Source: JAGOBX01 sp036733285 (lineage in GTDB: Bacteria; JAGOBX01). Taken from it: a stretch of DNA of 11,000 nt. The stretch lies in contig DAINAU010000142.1 in NCBI GenBank assembly GCA_036733285.1, positions 1 through 11,000 on the forward strand, given 5' to 3'. A program made the position numbers and the translations under genes. Position 1 is the stretch's first letter. Each line of letters starts with the position of its first letter. Shown in pieces: positions 6,806 through 11,000 of the stretch. The notes beneath the pieces are model-generated. The model was not told where the DNA came from. It searched no databases and saw only the letters and a program-made list of their open reading frames with translations.

Positions 6806-7731
6806 TATTTAGGGCTTGAGAAATTATCGTCAAAAAAAATATCTTCAAGACCTATCGGAGCGTAATAATTATTTTTTTCTTTCATTTTTTTATCGGCGAG
6901 TTTTTTCAAATCAACCGCTTCCTTGCCGAGAATTTTCATAATGGATTCAGTCCAAGCCGAGTTTTGAAAAACCGGATTGTTTTTGTTCTGCGTCATTCTT
7001 TTCATAAAATACCGGGCAATATTTATTCCGTCCCTTGTGGAATAATCAAGTTTTAGCGAATGGGCTTCCTGCAGGAAATCAACCGTAGTTTCAATCAATT
7101 CGTCTTCCGCAAAAGGCAGATGATATTTTAAGATTTTGATTTCGTCGTTTTTATTCGGGAACTCGAGTTCAAGCTCGGGATTCAAGCGGGACAGGATATA
7201 ATCGGGCAATTGATAAGTCGATTCGTCGTCGTTCATTGTAACGCAACATCTGAATTCCTGATGAGCTTTGATAGTCGCGCCGGCCGCTACGCTTTCAACG
7301 TATCGTCTATAATCGAGCAGCGGAGCCAACGACGCCCAGCTTTTTTCGTTCATTCTATTGCCTTCGTCAAGAATGCAAATTCCGCCTTTAATCATAGCGG
7401 TTACAAGCGGCGAAGCGTGATATGAAATTTTTCCGCACGAATCAAGAACCGGAGTAACAAGAAGGTCTTCCGGTCTTGTATCCGAAGAGCACTGAAAAAT
7501 ATACAAGGGTTGATTTCTGATTTTTGCGGCGCTCATTGCAAGCGTTGTTTTTCCCACTCCCGGAACGCCGGTTATTCTCGGCGTAAGAGGATAATCGGAA
7601 TTTGATATTATCAGCCAGCAGGCGAGAAGCTGTTCTAATATTTCATTCTGTCCAATCCATTCGGTTTGAGTGGAATCCGGCTCTGACAATACGAGTTTTA
7701 TATCGGATAATATTATAGTTTCGTTTTTCAT
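6805..7731 (-). CDS. MoxR-type AAA+ ATPase
   Basis: A 308-residue AAA+ ATPase of the MoxR/dynein-related group, whose members usually act as chaperones remodelling a partner encoded next door. Motifs: Walker A GVPGVGKT (55-62; Lys61, Thr62), Walker B ICILDEGNRM (118-127; Asp122, Glu123), sensor 1 VTMND (Asn167), an arginine finger in YILSRLNPELELEFP (Arg182) and a sensor-2 candidate STRDGINIAR (Arg233). The segment SSDTRPEDLLVTPVLD before Walker B and LAPLLDYRRYVES after it are in the MoxR style. The ATG is 7 bases past the chemoreceptor stop; AGAGGA (7742-7747), inside the last two chemoreceptor codons, can serve as Shine-Dalgarno. The usual MoxR partner is a VWA protein; here the coupled downstream gene is a different, unknown protein. 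Confidence 0.93.
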   Translation of the reverse strand: MKNETIILSDIKLVLSEPDSTQTEWIGQNEILEQLLACWLIISNSDYPLTPRITGVPGVGKTTLAMSAAKIRNQPLYIFQCSSDTRPEDLLVTPVLDSCGKISYHASPLVTAMIKGGICILDEGNRMNEKSWASLAPLLDYRRYVESVAAGATIKAHQEFRCCVTMNDDESTYQLPDYILSRLNPELELEFPNKNDEIKILKYHLPFAEDELIETTVDFLQEAHSLKLDYSTRDGINIARYFMKRMTQNKNNPVFQNSAWTESIMKILGKEAVDLKKLADKKMKEKNNYYAPIGLEDIFFDDNFSSPK

Positions 7732-7738
7732 TAAAAGG

Positions 7739-10480
7739 TCATCCTCTTTTCCGCAAAATATGAGCGGAGTATTTTTTGTCTGTTTTCATAATATGGCTGA
7801 ACAGCCAGTCTTTAAGAAAATTCATTAAATCAATGGTTATAACGCCTTTTCCGGAGTCAAAACTATTTTTAGCTTCTTGAGCTTTTGCCACGAATTTTTT
7901 ATGAATTTCTTTATGAGAATTTAATTCAGGAAAATCGCGTTTTGACATTAATTTTTCTTCAAAAGCGAAATGCGTTATCGTATATTGAATCAATTCGTCG
8001 AGAATATCTTTTATGGATTCGATTCCTGCGCCGGCTTTCATTGAAGAATGAAATCTGTTTATTATATCAATAAGTTTTTTATGCTGAACGTCGATTTCCG
8101 GAATATTTACGCTTAATTCGGAAGACCATGGCATAAACGCGTCCGCTTCGTCAAAACCGGCGATATTAATTTTTGCGGTTTCTATAAATTTAAACATTTC
8201 GATATTCTTAATCATTTTTTTTGTCAAACGCATCAAGTCTTCAGAAACGGCAAAAACTTTTTCTGATGATTGAGCGTTGATTTTTACAGAATCATTTATT
8301 GAGGAAATCGATTGGTTCAGTTTATCGGCGTTTAATGATTGTTCCATCATTGAGGACTTGATATTCTTGGTTACAAAATTCAGATTATTCATCGCTTTTG
8401 CGATATCTTCGACAGCTTTGGTTTGTTCGGTAGAAGAAGCGGCGACTTCTTTAGTAATGGTTTTAATTTTTTCTATTTGATTTACTATTGCTCCGCCGCC
8501 CTGATTTTGTTCGTTCATAGCAAGCGTAACCTGATTTATAAGCGCTACTATTCCGTTGACTTTTTCAATAATTTCTTCAAAAGCGACTTGAACTTTCTCT
8601 GATAAAACCGCGCCTTCGTCAGACAGCTTAACTCCGTTTTGAGTGAAATCAACGGCAGATTTTGTTATAGTTTGGATTTCTAAAATAATTTTGGCAATCT
8701 CTTTAGTTGCGCCAGCGCTTCGTTCAGCTAATTTTCTCACTTCGTCCGCAACTACGGCAAATCCTTTTCCGTGTTCGCCTGCGCGGGCGGCTTCGATGGC
8801 GGCGTTTAAGGCGAGCAAATTAGTTTGACTTGAAATATCTTCGATAACCTCGACAATTTTTCCGATATTGCCAACCTTCATTCCAAGACCGGTTATTACT
8901 GTCGACAAATTCGATATGCCGTTTTTAATTTTTAAAATTCCTTCGTTTGATTTTTTTACAGATTCTTTTCCGGCGGACGCCGATGTTCCGCTTTCTTTTG
9001 ATTTATCGTTTATTATATTCACGCTTTCCGTAATGGTTTTTATATTAGCCATCATTTCTTCAATAGCCGAAGAAGACTGGTCAATAGAATTTTTCACCTC
9101 GAACGTGGAGACTTCGATATTTTTTATAGTGGCGGATAATTCGGTAGCCGTAGAAGTTATCGAGGAAACAGATTCTGCATGCGATTCGATATTTTCGCTG
9201 ATTTTATTAATGTTTGAAGCAAAACCTTTCATCATATCAGTAGTTTCCTGAATGCTGTTTGAAGCCGAATTTGAAGCGGCGGCAATATCCCTTATTTGAT
9301 GTTCGAGGTTTAGTCCTGTTTGTTCCACCTTTCCGGAAGCGTATTTCATACCGTTGACAATTTCGTTCAGTTTATCAGTCATTTGATTAAGCGAATCCGC
9401 AAGTTCGGATAATTCGTCGCCTGAATTTAAAACTAATCTTTCAGTCAAATCGCCGGAAGCGACTTTTTTTGATAATCCTGACATTTTTTTTATGTTGATT
9501 ATCAAGGTTTTTTGAATTTTCAGAATTATCAGCATTATAATAACCGCTGTTATCAAAGATACGAGAAACATCAATGTTTTCATTTTATTCAATTCAGATA
9601 TTCCGTCTGAAATGTCGTTTTGATAAATTATTACGCCTACATTTTTTCCTGAATAATCGTTGACCGGAAAATATGAGGTAATGGCTCCGCCGTATTTTTC
9701 AAAACTATCGTCGCCGTTAAATTTAATTTCATCGGCTAACCTTTCCGCTGAAATATTTTTTTTATTGAAATCATTGACGGTTTGGAGAATAATATAATCT
9801 TTTATTTGATTTGAGGCGTAGGTATTGAGCGTTTTATCGGCGTAATCTTTATGAAGCAAAATTGCGAAACTTTCTTTTTCAGACGAAGTTATCATTTTTA
9901 ATAATGCGTTTAAATCAAACATCGCTTCTACGCTGCCAAGATGTTTTCCGGCGATAGAATTAATTGGAACTATTCCTCTTATGACCAAGCCGCCGCGTCC
10001 GACTTCGACGCCTTCAACCGTTTTATTTTCATTATTGGCTTTTAAAATTGTTTCTCTGAACGAACTTAAATCCTCGCCTGTGTTTTTTGAAGTCCACGAA
10101 CGGAAAAACGATTTTGCCGGCGGCAGATGAAAATGAATTTGAGCGGGTTTATATCCGGCTGTATTTTCAAGAATACTTTGAATTTTTGTAAAATTTCGGC
10201 TCATTATTTCATAACTGCTTTCAAAGTTATTAGTCGCATAAAAATTATTATACGCATCTTCGACAAAAGTTTGTCCCGCAAAACATCCTGCTATCACTTT
10301 AGCCGAATAAGCCAGATACGCGATGTTTTTTTCTATATCGCTTTTTTTCAGCAAAACTCCTGATTTTACAGTCGATTCAAAGCTTTTATAAGAATAATAA
10401 TTGGCTGTTAAAAAAAGAATTAAAGCGAGTATAATCAAACCGCCCATAGATGGCAGAATCATTTTTGATTTTAATTTCAT
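7739..10480 (-). CDS. Chemoreceptor with periplasmic double-Cache sensor and C-terminal hemerythrin domain
   Basis: A 913-residue methyl-accepting protein. Membrane helices lie near residues 8-27 and 303-321. Between them a periplasmic sensor of dCache_3 type carries FFRSWTSKNTGEDLSSFRETI-like (125-145) and GRGGLVIRGIVPI (161-173) motifs. HAMP spans about 322-375. The long signalling bundle (about 376-765) has its tip at 547-587 (NLLALNAAIEAARAGE, then GKGFAVVADEVRKLAE). Residues 785-910 are a bacteriohemerythrin domain with the complete di-iron ligand set: His800, His837, Glu841, His856, His860, His896 and Asp901. The layout matches Desulfovibrio DcrH, whose hemerythrin binds oxygen, so cytoplasmic oxygen or redox sensing is likely on top of a periplasmic ligand. 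The start is supported by GAGGA six bases upstream. It is the first gene of an operon with the MoxR ATPase. Confidence 0.96.
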   Translation of the reverse strand: MKLKSKMILPSMGGLIILALILFLTANYYSYKSFESTVKSGVLLKKSDIEKNIAYLAYSAKVIAGCFAGQTFVEDAYNNFYATNNFESSYEIMSRNFTKIQSILENTAGYKPAQIHFHLPPAKSFFRSWTSKNTGEDLSSFRETILKANNENKTVEGVEVGRGGLVIRGIVPINSIAGKHLGSVEAMFDLNALLKMITSSEKESFAILLHKDYADKTLNTYASNQIKDYIILQTVNDFNKKNISAERLADEIKFNGDDSFEKYGGAITSYFPVNDYSGKNVGVIIYQNDISDGISELNKMKTLMFLVSLITAVIIMLIILKIQKTLIINIKKMSGLSKKVASGDLTERLVLNSGDELSELADSLNQMTDKLNEIVNGMKYASGKVEQTGLNLEHQIRDIAAASNSASNSIQETTDMMKGFASNINKISENIESHAESVSSITSTATELSATIKNIEVSTFEVKNSIDQSSSAIEEMMANIKTITESVNIINDKSKESGTSASAGKESVKKSNEGILKIKNGISNLSTVITGLGMKVGNIGKIVEVIEDISSQTNLLALNAAIEAARAGEHGKGFAVVADEVRKLAERSAGATKEIAKIILEIQTITKSAVDFTQNGVKLSDEGAVLSEKVQVAFEEIIEKVNGIVALINQVTLAMNEQNQGGGAIVNQIEKIKTITKEVAASSTEQTKAVEDIAKAMNNLNFVTKNIKSSMMEQSLNADKLNQSISSINDSVKINAQSSEKVFAVSEDLMRLTKKMIKNIEMFKFIETAKINIAGFDEADAFMPWSSELSVNIPEIDVQHKKLIDIINRFHSSMKAGAGIESIKDILDELIQYTITHFAFEEKLMSKRDFPELNSHKEIHKKFVAKAQEAKNSFDSGKGVITIDLMNFLKDWLFSHIMKTDKKYSAHILRKRG

Positions 10481-10486
10481 TAGTTT

Positions 10487-10491
10487 TCCTC
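10487..10491 (-). promoter_or_regulatory. Shine-Dalgarno site of the hemerythrin chemoreceptor
   Basis: GAGGA on the minus strand lies 6 bases from the ATG at 10480 and fixes that start. It is the clearest ribosome binding site in the window; the rightward genes show only weak ones. Confidence 0.6.
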
Positions 10492-10523
10492 AAGGTTTGT
10501 TTTTAAAATAAATACTCGATGAA

Positions 10524-10552
10524 ATTTTAAACTATTCAGTCAAATAAATCAA
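10524..10552 (-). promoter_or_regulatory. Candidate sigma-70-type promoter of the leftward operon
   Basis: On the minus strand TTGATT (10552-10547) and TAAAAT (10529-10524) are separated by exactly 17 bases, 43 bases upstream of the chemoreceptor ATG. The region is very AT-rich, so a chance match is possible. It lies between the transposase remnant and the gene, the expected place for the operon promoter. Confidence 0.35.
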
Positions 10553-10597
10553 TAAAAATAAAAATATTTCTGTAATGCCTCAGTTATTGTTGGAAAA

Positions 10598-10953
10598 TTA
10601 TTTGGGCAATAAATTGTAAGGATTAATTTCCGGATTATAAACAATTTTGTCTAATACATTTTTAAAACAATCGGATAGAGCTTCTTTTTAATCCAACCGT
10701 TTATTAACTGTTTCAAGAAAAGTCATTATAGTAGAGCGGGCTTTGGCTCCGGCGGCTGATTGTGACCCGAAATTTACTTTTCTTGCTATAACAGAAGGTC
10801 GGATTTCACGCTCCGATTTATTGTTATCTGCCGGAACATCTCTGTCTTTTGCCCTATGATAAAGACGATGTTCATTTTCTTTAAAGATAGTTTGAATATT
10901 TTTAATTCCCAAATGTTTTGAAGGCGATTCCATAACCACAATAATTTTATAGA
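10598..10953 (-). pseudogene. IS66-family transposase, C-terminal remnant with in-frame stop
   Basis: The translated minus strand contains the conserved C-terminal part of IS66 DDE transposases: SPSKHLGIKNIQTIF, ENEHRLYH, DRDVPADNN, SEREIRP (with the catalytic Glu) and VIARKVNFGSQSAAGAKARS. The frame stops at TAA 10690-10688 after NKRLD. In the same frame it then continues with KEALSDCFKNVLDKIVYNP and ends NPYNLLPK at the stop 10600-10598, which is the normal IS66 tail. One nonsense codon therefore splits the C-terminus. Upstream, recognisable homology fades at about 10953, where a palindrome begins; the N-terminal domains and most of the catalytic core are absent. A usually conserved Trp in LYHWA is Arg here, a further sign of decay. 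No terminal inverted repeat was identified. Confidence 0.85.
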
Positions 10954-10955
10954 AA

Positions 10956-10998
10956 ATGCCAGAAAACCGCCGAGTTCTACTCGGCGGATGAATGGCAT
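10956..10998. repeat. Nested palindrome at the edge of the IS66 remnant
   Basis: The inner stem is perfect, 9 bases, CCGCCGAGT/ACTCGGCGG at 10967-10975/10979-10987 with a 3-base loop. The outer 6-base stem ATGCCA/TGGCAT is at 10956-10961/10993-10998, and two 5-base unpaired flanks separate the stems. It sits exactly where transposase homology ends. The outer-inner stem design resembles the left hairpin of copy 1 (4554-4591), although the sequences differ. The element reaches within two bases of the window edge and may extend further. Confidence 0.7.
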
Positions 10999-11000
10999 CC

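Noticed and set aside
6805..7731. GvpN or NorQ/CbbQ orthologue
   Set aside because: The ATPase core is similar, but no gas-vesicle, nitric oxide reductase or RuBisCO genes are nearby and the downstream partner is unrelated, so only a MoxR-group call is justified.
8868..9251. 127-codon open frame antisense to the hemerythrin chemoreceptor
   Set aside because: It lies wholly inside the receptor coding region, has no ribosome binding site or recognisable domain, and arises from the codon pattern of the receptor.
10786..10998. Separate small gene overlapping the transposase remnant
   Set aside because: It is in another frame of the IS66 remnant, where the conserved transposase motifs show the true frame.

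Overview
The window is AT-rich DNA from a motile, probably Gram-negative and anaerobic or microaerophilic bacterium. The motility inference rests on two different transmembrane chemoreceptors, one carrying a hemerythrin domain. No ribosomal RNA or other phylogenetic marker is present, so the phylum cannot be assigned. Both strands are densely coded: a rightward block at 1-4482, a leftward block at 4922-10480, and a convergent intergenic region between them.

Rightward block. The 3' part of a chemoreceptor gene runs in from the left edge. Its cytoplasmic half contains one ordinary HAMP domain and then five tandem 39-residue HAMP-like units before the signalling hairpin. Eleven bases later comes hisH (glutaminase subunit of imidazole glycerol phosphate synthase), which overlaps a hot-dog acyl-CoA thioesterase by 4 bases (ATGA). 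After a 75-base spacer comes a very AT-rich gene for a polytopic membrane protein of unknown function. hisF and other histidine genes are not present here.

Convergent intergenic region (4483-4921). This holds no gene but is highly structured. There are four copies of a dimeric hairpin element: a stem-loop, a conserved AATTTCACATAA-like linker, then a second stem-loop of CCRYAGG...CCTRYGG type. Two copies lie in each orientation. Stem sequences differ between copies while pairing is largely kept. A separate hairpin followed by a T-rich run is the likely terminator of the leftward operon.

Leftward block. Three genes are packed as an operon. The first is a 913-residue chemoreceptor with a periplasmic double-Cache sensor, HAMP, a long signalling bundle and a C-terminal hemerythrin domain with all seven iron ligands. 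After 7 bases comes a MoxR-type AAA+ ATPase. Overlapping that by one base (TAATG) is a 627-residue protein of unknown function. Its N-terminal third resembles TraB/ChaN/Tiki-like folds and its C-terminal third looks like a separate, well-structured unknown domain. The ATPase plus unknown partner, with no VWA protein between them, is the best candidate in the window for an undescribed system, and its attachment to an oxygen/redox-type chemoreceptor makes it more unusual. A candidate promoter lies at 10524-10552.

Right edge. Upstream of that promoter is a decayed IS66-family transposase C-terminus. It is interrupted by an in-frame stop, and its homology ends at a strong nested palindrome (10956-10998).
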